From the NCBI GenBank assembly GCA_964651825.1, contig CAZYWK010000027.1, forward strand, positions 1-44,324: a DNA stretch of 44,324 nt. The letters run 5' to 3'. How positions within the stretch are numbered: the stretch's first letter is position 1; every line of letters begins with the position of its first letter. Source of the stretch: Sva-07 sp964651825 (GTDB lineage: Bacteria > Actinomycetota > Acidimicrobiia > Acidimicrobiales > Ilumatobacteraceae). Made by a program: the position numbers and the translations under genes. Under the pieces are notes generated by a model. The model was not told the origin of the DNA. It ran no database searches and saw nothing but the letters and a program-made list of their open reading frames with translations. Below are positions 21,414 to 30,467 of the stretch, piece by piece.

Positions 21414-23189
21414 TCAACACGCTGTGTGGGCGGCGGCGAGGGCGGAGTCGGCGGCCGCTGAGGTGACGTCGAGGATCACGTGGGAGATCGTGCGGTCGTC
21501 GGTGCGGGCGATCGCCAGACCGATGCAGGTCGCCACGACGGGATCCTCACCGCGCCGCTCCAGCACGTTGCCGACCCACGAGCCGGCGATGCCACGGTCG
21601 TGGGTGAACAGGTCGTCGGCGATCTCGGCGTCGGTCTGGCCGGGCTCGCCGAACGGGCATCTCGTCCCGTCGTCCGGCAGCGGGCCGTCGAGCAGGTGGT
21701 CCGACACGATCCGGTCGATGCATGCCGACGACGCCGGGAAGGCGGTGTGGCCGACACCCTCCCAGATGACGTGCACCGCGTCGCCGAGCGCCGCGGCGAA
21801 CTCGGTGGCGTGGACGCCGGGGGTGATCGGGTCGTACTCGGTGCCGATCACCAGGATCGGGCGGTCGACGTCGACCGCTTCGACCGGCTCGATCGTGTGC
21901 GTGTTGCGGGGCAGCGCGTCGCAGAACCCTGCACCCTCGATCTGAGCGCCGAAGTCGGCGCAGTAGATGACGAGGTTGGCGGCCTCGAACGACGGCCCGG
22001 GCCGCTCGCTCGGCGGGTCCTCGCCGTCGGGCGCCGTGGTCGGATCCTCGGCGGCCAGTGCAGCCAGCGCCGACGCGTCACCGGCGCGGGCGTCACCGAG
22101 TGCGGTCGCGAGGAGGGGCCAGTCGCCCGCGTAGGTCAACTCGCTCTGCAGCACCCGGTCGAACACGGCTCGGTCGACGGTGGCCGGGTCGTCGTCGAAG
22201 TCGGCGGTGGGCAGCGAACCGACCGTGTCGCGCAGATCGTCGAGCGCGGCCGCCGTGTCGCTGCCCATCGGACAGGCCGCGGACTGGTCACACAACTCGA
22301 TGAAGCGGTCGACCGCCGCATCGCTGCCGTCGTCGGCGTAGTACGGGAAGCCGCCGCCCATCGGTCCGTCGGAACCGCCGACGAGCGGATCGGTGGCGCC
22401 GTCGAGCACGAAGCGGCCCACCCGATCGGGGAAGCGGGCCGCGTACGTCGCACCCACGATCGTGCCGTAGCTGTAGCCGAGGTAGTCGAGCCGGTCCTCA
22501 CCGAGCGCGACCCGGATCGCCTCCAGGTCTTCGGTCGAGTACGGCGCCGACAGGTAGGCCGCCAGGTCTCCCGTGTGGCTCGCGCACTCGGCGATGAAGG
22601 ACGCGCTGTCGGTGTCGGGATCGTCGCCGCAGTCGATCGGCGGCGTCGACGAACCGATCCCACGAGGGTCCCAGCTGACGATGTCGTAGGCCCGGAGGAT
22701 GCCGGCCGGCATCGCCGAGCGCAGGGCCCACGCGGCATCGAGCCCGGACCCTCCCGGCCCGCCGGGGTTCATCACCAGCGTGCCGCGGCGGGCGCCGGTG
22801 GCGGGATGACGGGTGAGGGCGAGCGTCACCGGCTCCAGCGTGGCGATGCCACCGTCGCCGAACGGATCCATCTCGACCTCGAGCGTCGAACACTCCCATC
22901 GGCTGGTGCCGAGCAACGTCGCCGACGGGATGCCGAAGTCGGCGCACGAACCCCACATCAGTGTCGAGGTGTCGGGAGCCGGCACCGCCTCGGGCTCCGG
23001 GTCGGCCGGGTCGCCGGTCGCACCCGGACCGTCCTCCGACGCCGTCGGCCGTTCGGGCACGGCCGGATCCCCGGACGGATCGGCGATCGGGGTCTGCGCT
23101 CGCACCTCGGCGGCGACGCCGCTGTCGGCGCTGCAGGCCCCCGCCAGGAGAGCGAACGAGAGCGCGACGGTCGCCGCGCGTTTCAGCAT
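21414..23189 (-). CDS. Secreted alpha/beta hydrolase, tripeptidyl-aminopeptidase-like
   Basis: A 591-aa exported lipoprotein with lipobox LAGAC (Cys19) and an acidic, Pro-rich linker to about residue 75. The hydrolase fold has the oxyanion segment NPGGPGGSG (141-149), the nucleophile Ser240 in LGYSYGT, an acid in GTEYDPITPG and His in GVGHTAF. This matches the Streptomyces TAP/SlpD/SlpE group with its C-terminal TAP-like domain. It probably cleaves N-terminal tripeptides or prolyl peptides outside the cell. ATG 23189 was chosen because it opens a normal signal peptide; the longer frame upstream is Arg/Pro-rich and overlaps the LLM gene region. Confidence 0.85.
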   Translation of the reverse strand: MLKRAATVALSFALLAGACSADSGVAAEVRAQTPIADPSGDPAVPERPTASEDGPGATGDPADPEPEAVPAPDTSTLMWGSCADFGIPSATLLGTSRWECSTLEVEMDPFGDGGIATLEPVTLALTRHPATGARRGTLVMNPGGPGGSGLDAAWALRSAMPAGILRAYDIVSWDPRGIGSSTPPIDCGDDPDTDSASFIAECASHTGDLAAYLSAPYSTEDLEAIRVALGEDRLDYLGYSYGTIVGATYAARFPDRVGRFVLDGATDPLVGGSDGPMGGGFPYYADDGSDAAVDRFIELCDQSAACPMGSDTAAALDDLRDTVGSLPTADFDDDPATVDRAVFDRVLQSELTYAGDWPLLATALGDARAGDASALAALAAEDPTTAPDGEDPPSERPGPSFEAANLVIYCADFGAQIEGAGFCDALPRNTHTIEPVEAVDVDRPILVIGTEYDPITPGVHATEFAAALGDAVHVIWEGVGHTAFPASSACIDRIVSDHLLDGPLPDDGTRCPFGEPGQTDAEIADDLFTHDRGIAGSWVGNVLERRGEDPVVATCIGLAIARTDDRTISHVILDVTSAAADSALAAAHTAC

Positions 23190-23223
23190 TCGAGGCGTCC
23201 GCTCATCGACGCCAGACGATACG

Positions 23224-24132
23224 TCAGACCATGGCGGCTTTGACGGCGGCTCGCGTCGCCGCGGCCTCGTCGGGGTTGCCCGGGAACTCGACCGCACCGA
23301 AGTCGGTGACCCCGATGTCGGCCAGCGCGAGGATCCGCTCGGTCACCTCGGCTTCGGTGCCGGTGATGGCGATGTCCTCCGGCCCGGCGGCACCCTCGCG
23401 GTCGAGCATCGCCCGGTAGCTGGGGAGCGTGCCGTAGATCTGGAAGACCTCGGCACAGCGGGCCTTGGCGGCCTCGGTGTCGCTGGTCACGCAGACCGGC
23501 AAGGCGGCGATCACCCGCGGCGCGGGCCGTCCGGCCGCGTCGGCCGCCGCGGTGATCGTCGGGATCGTGTGCGTGGCCAGCGTCTCCGGGCCCGTGCACC
23601 ACGTGAGCGTGCCGTCGGCGAGCTCGGCGGTCACCTTCAGCAGCTGCGGTCCGAGTGCGGCAACGACGATGCCGAACGGTCGCGGCTGCGCGAGCGACAG
23701 CCCGGCATGGGTCGTGTACTTCTCCCCGACATGGCTCACCGGCTCACCGCGCGACAGCGGGCCGAGGATGCTCAGGTAGTCGCGGAGGTGGCGAACGGGC
23801 TTGTCGAAGCTCAGCCCCATCATCTGCTCGATCACGATCTGGTGGCTGAGCCCGATGCCGAGCGTGAGCCGCCCGTCGCAGGCGTCGTTCACCGTGAGGC
23901 ACTGCTGGGCAAGCATCATCGGGTGGCGCGGGAACGTCGGCACGACCGCGGTGCCGAGCTCGATCCGTGGCACCTCCCGACCGGCGACGGCGAGCGCCGT
24001 CAGCGCGTCGTGACCGAAGATCTGGGGGATCCAGAACGAATCGAACCCGTCTCGCTCCGCCTGTGCCACATCGGCGACGATCGCGGCCACCGATCTGTCG
24101 ACTGCCCCGCCACCGAAATATCCGATTCGCAT
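23224..24132 (-). CDS. LLM-class F420-dependent oxidoreductase
   Basis: A 302-aa luciferase-like TIM-barrel protein starting MRIGYFGGGAVDRSVAAIVA. Family signs are the strand/helix unit ERDGFDSFWIPQIFGHDALTAL, LGTAVVPTFPRHPMMLAQQ and DGRLTLGIGLSH. The C-terminal TEAEVTERILALADIGVTDFGAVEFP forms the last barrel unit. F420 use is inferred from the family. The substrate is unknown. It lies 9 bases downstream of the phosphotransferase stop on the same strand, and the hydrolase gene follows after 34 bases, so a shared transcript is likely. Confidence 0.85.
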   Translation of the reverse strand: MRIGYFGGGAVDRSVAAIVADVAQAERDGFDSFWIPQIFGHDALTALAVAGREVPRIELGTAVVPTFPRHPMMLAQQCLTVNDACDGRLTLGIGLSHQIVIEQMMGLSFDKPVRHLRDYLSILGPLSRGEPVSHVGEKYTTHAGLSLAQPRPFGIVVAALGPQLLKVTAELADGTLTWCTGPETLATHTIPTITAAADAAGRPAPRVIAALPVCVTSDTEAAKARCAEVFQIYGTLPSYRAMLDREGAAGPEDIAITGTEAEVTERILALADIGVTDFGAVEFPGNPDEAAATRAAVKAAMV

Positions 24133-24141
24133 CCCCGGAAC

Positions 24142-25071
24142 CTAGCGATCCCCCGTGCGTATCACGGCGTCGGCCGCGCGCAGCATGTCGCGCGACGACG
24201 GTTGCAGCCCGATCTGCGTGCCGATCAGGCCGGTGGACACGCGCTCGACCACGCCCCACTCCCAGACGGCCTGCTCGTAGAGCCCCGTCCGTCGAGCGAG
24301 CCACCGCGAGCGACGGCGAGGGTCCGCTTCGGCCAGGAGCTCGACCGGGTCCTCACGCATGAGGATCCCGAGGTCGTACTCCGGTTCGGCGAGCAGCCCG
24401 TCAGGGTCGACGAGCTGGTACGTGTCCGCCGTGCCGGGCACTTGGAGCGCGTTCCACTGATGCACGTCGCCGTGCACGAGGCGGGCGCGCTCGTCGTCGT
24501 GGGCCGCGATCCGCCGCGACGCACACGTGACCGCGTCGTCGACGGCGCGCTCCGAGCAGGGCCGATCGAGTGCCTCCCACAGGGTCGTGATGTTGTCGAT
24601 CAGCCAGAGGCCCTTCGCCGCTCCCGTCGGCAGGCCGCTGTCCGGTGCCGGCCGCCACATCCGGGCCGCGAGGTCGCACAGGATCTCGTGCCGTCGCTCG
24701 ATCGGGAGGCCGATGCGGAACATCGATGGCCCGAGTTGCTCCAACAGCATGGCCCCGCGGGCGGCGTCGGATCGGAGCAGTCGGACACACCCGTCACCTC
24801 CGGCGAGCCGGAGCGCGGTGATCTCGTGCCCGGCCGCCCCGGAGTCGCGCGGCACCAGGACCTTGAGCACCACAGGCAGGCCGTCGTACGTGAGCGCGGA
24901 CGCCACGTACGCCTCGGTGCCGTCCTCGTACGGCGCGCCGACCTCGATCCCCCACTCCATCTCGAGCTCGGCGACCAGGGTCGGCAGGTCGCGCAGCCAT
25001 CCCGCCGCACCGACGGCGCGGGCCTTGTTGCCGACCACGTCGGGCACGTCGAGCACGCCCAACCATCGCAC
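24142..25071 (-). CDS. APH-family phosphotransferase (aminoglycoside/hydroxyurea type)
   Basis: A 309-aa kinase-like protein. The N-lobe contains LPVVLKVLVPRD with the ATP-binding Lys. The catalytic loop is LVHGDVHQWNAL (HGDxHxxN) and the metal-binding acid is in QLVDPDG. The region WLIDNITTLWEALDRPCSE resembles the aminoglycoside 6-phosphotransferase/hydroxyurea phosphotransferase group. Real substrates in environmental actinobacteria are mostly unknown, so resistance is not claimed. GTG 25071 is the first in-frame start after the ABC-F gene, which ends 17 bases upstream, so the two are probably co-transcribed. Confidence 0.82.
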   Translation of the reverse strand: MRWLGVLDVPDVVGNKARAVGAAGWLRDLPTLVAELEMEWGIEVGAPYEDGTEAYVASALTYDGLPVVLKVLVPRDSGAAGHEITALRLAGGDGCVRLLRSDAARGAMLLEQLGPSMFRIGLPIERRHEILCDLAARMWRPAPDSGLPTGAAKGLWLIDNITTLWEALDRPCSERAVDDAVTCASRRIAAHDDERARLVHGDVHQWNALQVPGTADTYQLVDPDGLLAEPEYDLGILMREDPVELLAEADPRRRSRWLARRTGLYEQAVWEWGVVERVSTGLIGTQIGLQPSSRDMLRAADAVIRTGDR

Positions 25072-25088
25072 AGGGCGGAGCTGCCGGT

Positions 25089-26705
25089 TCAGCTCACCGA
25101 GACGAGATCGAGCCAGTCGTCGCTGAAGTAGTCGACGTCGCCGTCGGGCATCAGCAGCACCTTCGTCGGTGCGAGCTCGCGGACGAAGTCCTCGTCGTGG
25201 CTGACGAGGATGATCGCGCCCGGCCAGTCGATGAGCGCGCCCGCGACCGCGTCACGCGACGGCGGGTCGAGGTTGTTCGTGGGCTCGTCGAGCAGCAGCA
25301 GGTTGTTGCGGCCGACCATCAGCATCGCCAGGGCGAGCTTGGTCTTCTCGCCGCCCGACAGCGTGCCGGCGTCCTGGAACACCTTGTCGCCGGACAGGCC
25401 GAACATGCCGAGCAGCCCGCGGAGTTGCGTCTCGGTGAGGTTGATGCCCGGGGGCACGGCGTCGCGGATGTTGGTCAGCAGCGACTCGGTCGTGCGCAAG
25501 TTGTCGTGCTCTTGCGCGTAGTAGCCGGCGTGCACCTGGTAGCCGAACTCGAAGTCGCCGAGGTCGGCCGTGGTCTCGCCGGCGAGGATCCGCAGCAGGC
25601 TCGTCTTGCCGGCGCCGTTCAGGCCCAGGACGAGGAGGCGTTCGCCGCGGCCGAGGTCGAAGCCGATGTCCTCGAACACGGTCGGCCCGCCGTACGCCTT
25701 GCACAACCCTGACGCGTTGATCACCGTGGTGCCGCACGCCGGCGGGTCGGGGAACCGGACGTTGATCGTCTTCGCGTGGCGCGGGGCGTGGACACGCTCG
25801 GTTTCGAGACGGGCGATGCGCTTCTCCACGCTGTGGGCCATCGCCGCCTTGGTCGCCTTGGCCCCGAAGCGGTCCACCACCGACTGGAGCCGGTCGATCT
25901 CCTTGGCCTGCAGCGTGGCCTTCTTGGCCCGCCGCGCCTCGTCCTCGGCGCGGGACCGCTGGTACTGGGTGTAGGTCCCGCGGTACTCGATCACCTCACC
26001 GACCGATGCTTCGGTCGGGCGGTCGAGGTGCAGGACGCGGGTGATCGACTCGTCGAGCAGTTCGAGGTCGTGGCTGATGACGAGCAGCGCGCCCTTGTAC
26101 TGGCGCAGGAAGCCCATCAGCCAGGTCTTGGCGTCGACGTCGAGGTGGTTCGTGGGCTCGTCGAGGCACAGCACGTCGGAGCCGGCGAACAGGATGCGGG
26201 CCAGCTCGACCCGGCGCCGCTGGCCGCCCGACAGCGTGCTGATCGGCTCGTCGAGCCGGGCGTCGGGGATGCCGAGGCCGGCCGCCATCGCCCTGGCCTC
26301 GCTCTCGGCGGCGTACCCGCCGTTGGTGCGGAAGGCCTCCTCGGCGTTGAGGTAGCGGCCGACGTTGCGCTCGTCGGGCGTCTCCTCCATGGCGATGCGC
26401 AGCTTCTCGATGCGCACCATCTCGTCGTCGATGCCGCGGCCCGACAGCACGTGGGTGACGCAGTTACGTCCCTCGAGCGCAGAGTCGATCTTCGGGTCCT
26501 GGGGGAGGTACCCGAAGCCGCCCTTGCGCACCACGCGGCCCGACTTCGGCTCGTTGGCGCCGCCGAGCACCTTGAACAAGCTGGTCTTTCCCGCCCCGTT
26601 GCGCCCGACGATGCCCACCTTGTCGCGCGGCATCACCGTGAAGCTGGCGGAGTCGACGACGAGCCGGCCCCCCACTTCCACCGAGATCGCCTGGGCCTGG
26701 AGCAC
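25089..26705 (-). CDS. ABC-F family ATPase (ribosome-associated type)
   Basis: A 538-aa soluble protein with two ABC domains and no membrane segment. Domain 1 has GRNGAGKTS, LSGGQRRR and LCLDEPTNHLD; domain 2 has GLNGAGKTS, LSGGEKTK and LLLDEPTNNLD. A charged helical linker (about residues 245-300, rich in Arg/Lys/Glu) joins them, as in ABC-F translation factors such as EttA/Uup or ribosome-protection proteins. The start GTG at 26705 gives the standard N-terminus MLQAQAISVEVGG. It cannot be told from sequence whether this is a housekeeping factor or a resistance protein. A phosphotransferase gene follows directly. Confidence 0.93.
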   Translation of the reverse strand: MLQAQAISVEVGGRLVVDSASFTVMPRDKVGIVGRNGAGKTSLFKVLGGANEPKSGRVVRKGGFGYLPQDPKIDSALEGRNCVTHVLSGRGIDDEMVRIEKLRIAMEETPDERNVGRYLNAEEAFRTNGGYAAESEARAMAAGLGIPDARLDEPISTLSGGQRRRVELARILFAGSDVLCLDEPTNHLDVDAKTWLMGFLRQYKGALLVISHDLELLDESITRVLHLDRPTEASVGEVIEYRGTYTQYQRSRAEDEARRAKKATLQAKEIDRLQSVVDRFGAKATKAAMAHSVEKRIARLETERVHAPRHAKTINVRFPDPPACGTTVINASGLCKAYGGPTVFEDIGFDLGRGERLLVLGLNGAGKTSLLRILAGETTADLGDFEFGYQVHAGYYAQEHDNLRTTESLLTNIRDAVPPGINLTETQLRGLLGMFGLSGDKVFQDAGTLSGGEKTKLALAMLMVGRNNLLLLDEPTNNLDPPSRDAVAGALIDWPGAIILVSHDEDFVRELAPTKVLLMPDGDVDYFSDDWLDLVSVS

Positions 26706-26786
26706 CCGTCCAGGCTACGGGTTGGGCGAAAACGTCAACCGGCCTTGCGTCACGCGTCCGCGGCGTGGCGTGGCGATTCACCCGCC

Positions 26787-26886
26787 NNNNNNNNNNNNNN
26801 NNNNNNNNNNNNNNNNNNNNNNNNNNNNNNNNNNNNNNNNNNNNNNNNNNNNNNNNNNNNNNNNNNNNNNNNNNNNNNNNNNNNNN
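26787..26886. other. Assembly gap of 100 N (real gap)
   Basis: One hundred N between the ABC-F start region and the 3' end of the SGNH gene. The flanks share no long identical sequence. The right flank encodes a Gly/Ser/Thr-rich tail, a low-complexity region that commonly breaks assemblies. The true length is unknown. Confidence 0.95.
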
Positions 26887-27830
26887 CCACCGCCGGTCGA
26901 GCCGCCGAGGGTGGTCGTGGGGGTGGTGCGCGGGACCGTGCTGGTCGCAGCCGAGCCGCCGGTGGTCGAGCCGCCCGAGCCACTGGAACTCCCGGACGAC
27001 CCGGTGCCACCACCACCGGTACCGCCGCCACGGGAATCGTTGGTGAAGACGGACTTCAGGCACTCGCCCTCGCCGAGGCTGGCGGGGCCGAGCGCGGCGG
27101 CCGTCATCTCCACGAGCACCTTGCGACCGTCGTTGGTCGGATGGATGCGGTCGCCGCTGAGCACACCGGGATACTCCGACACGGGCTGCCAGTCGACGAC
27201 GGTGACGTTGTCGAACTCGCCGGCGAGCTTGCGGATCGTCTCGTTCACCTCGGCCATCTCCGGCCGGTAGAGCGACACGGTGTACAGCATCGTCGGGCGG
27301 GGGGCCAGGCGGGTGAGGATCATCCGCAGCTCAGCCTCGTAGCGCTCCTGATCGCGGCCGTAGTTGGTCCCGAGGAACACCGCGGCGACGTCCCAGTCGT
27401 CGTCGGTGCCCGCGACGGGGTCGACGACCTTGTCGATCACCCGGTTGCCGAAATCGACGAACTGGCTCCGTTCGGCCTCGACCTGAACGGCCCAGCCGAG
27501 CGGGACGAGCTCGTTGCACATGTACGCGCCGTACCGGGTGGCGGTGCCGGCCATGATCGAATCGCCGATCACCAGCACCCGGTTGCCGATCGCCTGCTCA
27601 CCGATCAGCTCGGCGGTCGTGCCGTCGTCGCGCACCGGGCGGGTGATGATCACCAGCGGGCTGCGTTCCGGCGGCACGGTCGACGGGAGCACGCCCACGC
27701 CACCCACCGTCGGCAGCGGTGTCGCCGCAACGTCGGCGGACTCGACGTCGGCCGCCGAGCCACCGCTGGCGCACGCCGCCAACGCGACCGTGCAGGCGGC
27801 CGCGACGAGCATCGATGGGCGGCGAGTCAC
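26887..27830 (-). CDS. SGNH/GDSL-type lipoprotein hydrolase (3' end lost in gap)
   Basis: At least 314 residues. The lipoprotein signal ends in ALAAC (Cys20). The SGNH blocks are VLVIGDSIMAG (block I Ser), FLGTNYG (block III Asn) and DRIHPTNDG (block V Asp/His), so an esterase, lipase or O-acetylesterase activity outside the cell is likely. After about residue 270 the protein becomes a Gly/Ser/Thr repeat tail that runs into the N gap, so the stop codon is not seen. GTG 27830 is the first start; an ATG at 27812 would shorten the signal. Confidence 0.82.
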
Positions 27831-27861
27831 CGGCCCATTGAAGCGCCTCGCGGCGCCGGTT

Positions 27862-28245
27862 TCACGTCGGCCGGTTCGAACGCAGCTCGTCGCGGATCTC
27901 GGCGAGCAGGTCGAGCTCGGTCGGGCCGGCCTCTTCCTCCTTCTGTTCGCCGCGGAAGCGGTTGTAGGCCTTGAGCACGAAGAAGAGGATCAGGGCGACG
28001 GCGAGGAAGTCGATGATCGCTCCGAACACCAGGCCGATCGGGAAGAACGTGTCGCTGATCGAGAAACCGATCTCACCGATGTTCGCCTCACCGAAGATGA
28101 GCGCGATGAGCGGCGTGATCACCGCGGCGAGGAGCTGGTCGATGATCGCCTTGAAGTACAGGGCCATCACCAACCCGACGGCGATGGTCACCACGTCGCC
28201 CTGGTTGATGAACTCCTTGTACTCCTTGATGAAATTCTTCAGCAT
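27862..28245 (-). CDS. mscL: Large-conductance mechanosensitive channel
   Basis: A 127-aa membrane channel that opens under membrane tension and releases solutes during osmotic downshock. The start MLKNFIKEYKEFINQGDVVT is the amphipathic N-helix. TM1 follows (TIAVGLVMALYFKAIIDQLL), then a periplasmic loop, TM2 (FGAIIDFLAVALILFFVLKA) and the acidic cytoplasmic bundle (EQKEEEAGPTELDLLAEIRDEL). The length is normal. An in-frame TTG at 28257 would add four residues. It lies upstream of the SGNH gene on the same strand with a 31-base spacer. Confidence 0.93.
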   Translation of the reverse strand: MLKNFIKEYKEFINQGDVVTIAVGLVMALYFKAIIDQLLAAVITPLIALIFGEANIGEIGFSISDTFFPIGLVFGAIIDFLAVALILFFVLKAYNRFRGEQKEEEAGPTELDLLAEIRDELRSNRPT

Positions 28246-28287
28246 CCGACCAGTCAAGCACGTCGCTAGGACCCGGTCGACAGATCG

Positions 28288-29061
28288 TCAGCGCGCCGTC
28301 CAGCCGCCGTCGACGATGATGCTCTGCCCCGTCAGGAACGATCCGGCCGGCGACGCCAGCAGCAACAGCGCTCCGTCGAGCTCTTCCAGCTCACCCATGC
28401 GCGGGATCGGCGAGTTGGCGAGGATGAACTTTTCGCTGCCCTCGTCGCCGTCCATGCCGGCGGTCATCTCGGTGGGGAACCACCCGGGGCAGAGGGCGTT
28501 CACCACGATCCCCTTGCGTGCCCATTGCAGCGCCAGCTCACGTGTGAGGTTGACGACGGCGCCCTTGCTGGCGCAGTAGTGGGCCTGCTTCACCGGTGTC
28601 GAGCCGACGTGGCCGAGCATCGAGGCGATGTTGACGATCGCTCCCGCGCCGGTGGCGATCATCGACGGGGCGACGAGCTTGGACAGGTGCCACAACGCGG
28701 TGACGTTCACCTCCATCACCGAACGGAACAGCTCGAGCGGCTCGTCGGCGATCGGCATCGGGTCGGCGACGCCGGCGTTGTTGACGAGCACGTCGACGCG
28801 CCCGAACCGTTCGAGTGCCGTCGCGACGAGCTGTTCGCGATCGTCCTCCTGCGCCATGTCGGCGGACACGGGGAGCGAACCGGCGAGCTCGGCCGAGAGC
28901 TGATCGAGCCGGTCGGCGCGACGTGCCGTGACGACCACGCTCGCGCCGACGGCGTGCAGGACGCGGGCGAAGTGAGCGCCGAGCCCGGACGAGGCCCCGG
29001 TCACGATGGCGACCTTGCCATCGAGTCGGAAGCGGTCGAGAGGGTCGGTCACGCTGGTCAT
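28288..29061 (-). CDS. Short-chain dehydrogenase/reductase
   Basis: A 257-aa classical SDR using NAD(P)H. Cofactor motif TGASSGLG is at 21-28, NNAG follows in LVNNAGVADP, and the catalytic set is Ser in IASMLG with the YCASK pair. The C-terminal LLLLASPAGSFLTGQSIIVDGGW is the usual substrate-loop and dimer region. Arg at the end of the second strand (VVVTARRADRL) hints at NADP preference. The substrate is unknown. It is divergent from the small membrane-protein gene across a 112-base spacer. Confidence 0.9.
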   Translation of the reverse strand: MTSVTDPLDRFRLDGKVAIVTGASSGLGAHFARVLHAVGASVVVTARRADRLDQLSAELAGSLPVSADMAQEDDREQLVATALERFGRVDVLVNNAGVADPMPIADEPLELFRSVMEVNVTALWHLSKLVAPSMIATGAGAIVNIASMLGHVGSTPVKQAHYCASKGAVVNLTRELALQWARKGIVVNALCPGWFPTEMTAGMDGDEGSEKFILANSPIPRMGELEELDGALLLLASPAGSFLTGQSIIVDGGWTAR

Positions 29062-29173
29062 GTCGGCCGACAGTAGGGCGCGGCACCGCGCGAGCGTGTG
29101 TCGATCGCGACGGTTCGATGACAACCTGCGCACGAGGTCGTATCTCCCGAGCATCTGGGAACTCCCGAGGAGT

Positions 29174-29407
29174 ATGAAGTCCGATGTGGAACTCCGCGCT
29201 CCCTCCGATCGGCAGACCCAGTGGGTCACGATCATCCGGCTCGCCGTCGTCATGTCGACGCTCGCAGCGCTGTTCGCGATCGTCGTCTCGGCCTTCGGCG
29301 ACGTGTCGCAGGCTGCAATCGTCATCCCGGTGATCGTCGTGGCGTTCAGCGCCAGCTGGCTGCTCACCGGCCGGGCACAACGAGGAACCACCGGCGTCGT
29401 ACGCTGA
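29174..29407 (+). CDS. Small two-helix membrane protein
   Basis: A 77-aa protein, MKSDVELRAPSDRQTQWVTI at the start, followed by two hydrophobic segments (about residues 18-41 and 46-63) and a short Arg-rich tail. The ATG at 29174 is directly preceded by GAGGAGT, a strong ribosome-binding site, which favours it over the longer frame. The next gene starts five bases after its stop, so it is probably co-translated with the LLM enzyme. No family is recognised. Confidence 0.6.
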   Translation: MKSDVELRAPSDRQTQWVTIIRLAVVMSTLAALFAIVVSAFGDVSQAAIVIPVIVVAFSASWLLTGRAQRGTTGVVR

Positions 29408-29412
29408 AGCGG

Positions 29413-30467
29413 ATGAAGGTCCGCATCGGGTTCGGCCTCGGAACCCGGACCACCCTCAACGGCGACACGTTCGCCGTGGTGGTCGACGAGCTGGAACGGC
29501 TCGACTTCGACTCGCTGTGGCTGTCGGAGCGGATCAACGCCGAAGCACCCGACCCGCTGGTGGCGATGGCGTTCGGGGCCGGCCGCACGACGAACCTCAA
29601 GTTCGGGATGTCGGTGATGGTGCTGCCCGGCCGCAACCCGATCGTGCTGGCCAAGGAGTTGGCGACCCTCGCCACGCTGTCCGGCGGCCGGCTGCTGCCG
29701 GCATTCGGGCTCGGCGCGGTCGACCCGTTGGAGCAGCAGGCGTTCGGGGTCGAACGCAGCGAGCGGGCCGCCATCTTCGACGAGATGCTGGCCGTGATGC
29801 GACTGGCCTGGACCGGTCAGGCGATCCACCACGACGGTGCCCGGTTCCACTACGACGGCATCCGGGTGCGCCCGGCGCCGAAGCGGATGGACGTGTGGCT
29901 GGGCGGTCAGGCGCCATCCGAGCTCCGACGCATCGGCCGCTCCGCCGACGGCTGGCTGCCCTCGTTCGTCACGCCCGCCGACGTCGAGGCCGGCCGCGCG
30001 GTGATCGAATCGGTCGCCGCCGAGCACGACCGCGAGATCGAAGACGACCACTACGGGGTGCTCATCCCGTACACGTTCGGCCCGATCCCCGACCAGTTCC
30101 GAGCGGTGCTGGCCAAGCGCCAGCCGCACGTCACCGACGTGTCCGAGCTCGTGCCGACGTCGTGGGACACCTTGATCGCGAGCATCAAGCGGTTCGTCGA
30201 TGTCGGCACGTCGAAGTTCGTCGTGCTGCCCCTCGACGAGCCCGGCACCGCCGANNNNNNNNNNNNNNNNNNNNNNNNNNNNNNNNNNNNNNNNNNNNNN
30301 NNNNNNNNNNNNNNNNNNNNNNNNNNNNNNNNNNNNNNNNNNNNNNNNNNNNNNATGTCGGCACGTCGAAGTTCGTCGTGCTGCCCCTCGACGAGCCCGG
30401 CACCGCCGATGCCTGGGTGGCCCACCTCGCCGAGGCCGCTCGGGCGCTCTTGCCGCTCGAAACCTGA
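29413..30467 (+). CDS. LLM-class F420-dependent oxidoreductase interrupted by a false gap
   Basis: A luciferase-like TIM-barrel enzyme starting MKVRIGFGLGTRTTLNGDTF, with LDFDSLWLSERI, FGMSVMVLPGRNPIVLAKEL and GGRLLPAFGLGAVDP. The gene reads cleanly to 30254, then 100 N follow. The next 55 bases (30355-30409) repeat 30200-30254 exactly. Joining 30254 to 30410 gives 900 bases, an uninterrupted 299-codon protein ending in LAEAARALLPLET. The gene is therefore intact, not a pseudogene. The arm of a family B hairpin begins with its stop codon. The substrate is unknown; F420 use is inferred from the family. Confidence 0.85.
30200..30254 (+). repeat. 55-bp exact duplicate, left copy at false gap
   Basis: Identical to 30355-30409 on the other side of the N run. 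It encodes the VGTSKFVVLPLDEPGTA segment of the LLM enzyme. Confidence 0.97.
30255..30354. other. Spurious 100-N scaffold gap
   Basis: The N run separates two contig ends that overlap by exactly 55 bp. Removing the N and one copy restores the reading frame, so no sequence is missing here. Confidence 0.93.
30355..30409 (+). repeat. 55-bp exact duplicate, right copy at false gap
   Basis: Same sequence as 30200-30254. The length equals an odd k-mer size (55) often used by de Bruijn assemblers, consistent with two graph edges that share one k-mer. Confidence 0.97.

Noticed and set aside
22813..25131. 772-codon plus-strand frame across three minus-strand genes
   Set aside because: It covers parts of the TAP-like hydrolase, LLM and phosphotransferase genes in antisense. 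The minus-strand products have full catalytic motifs.
24142..26705. Firm antibiotic-resistance call for the ABC-F and APH-type genes
   Set aside because: Both families have many members with other roles, and sequence motifs alone do not separate them.
29413..30467. LLM gene as a frameshifted pseudogene
   Set aside because: The break is caused by an N run with an exact 55-bp overlap; the collapsed sequence is fully open.
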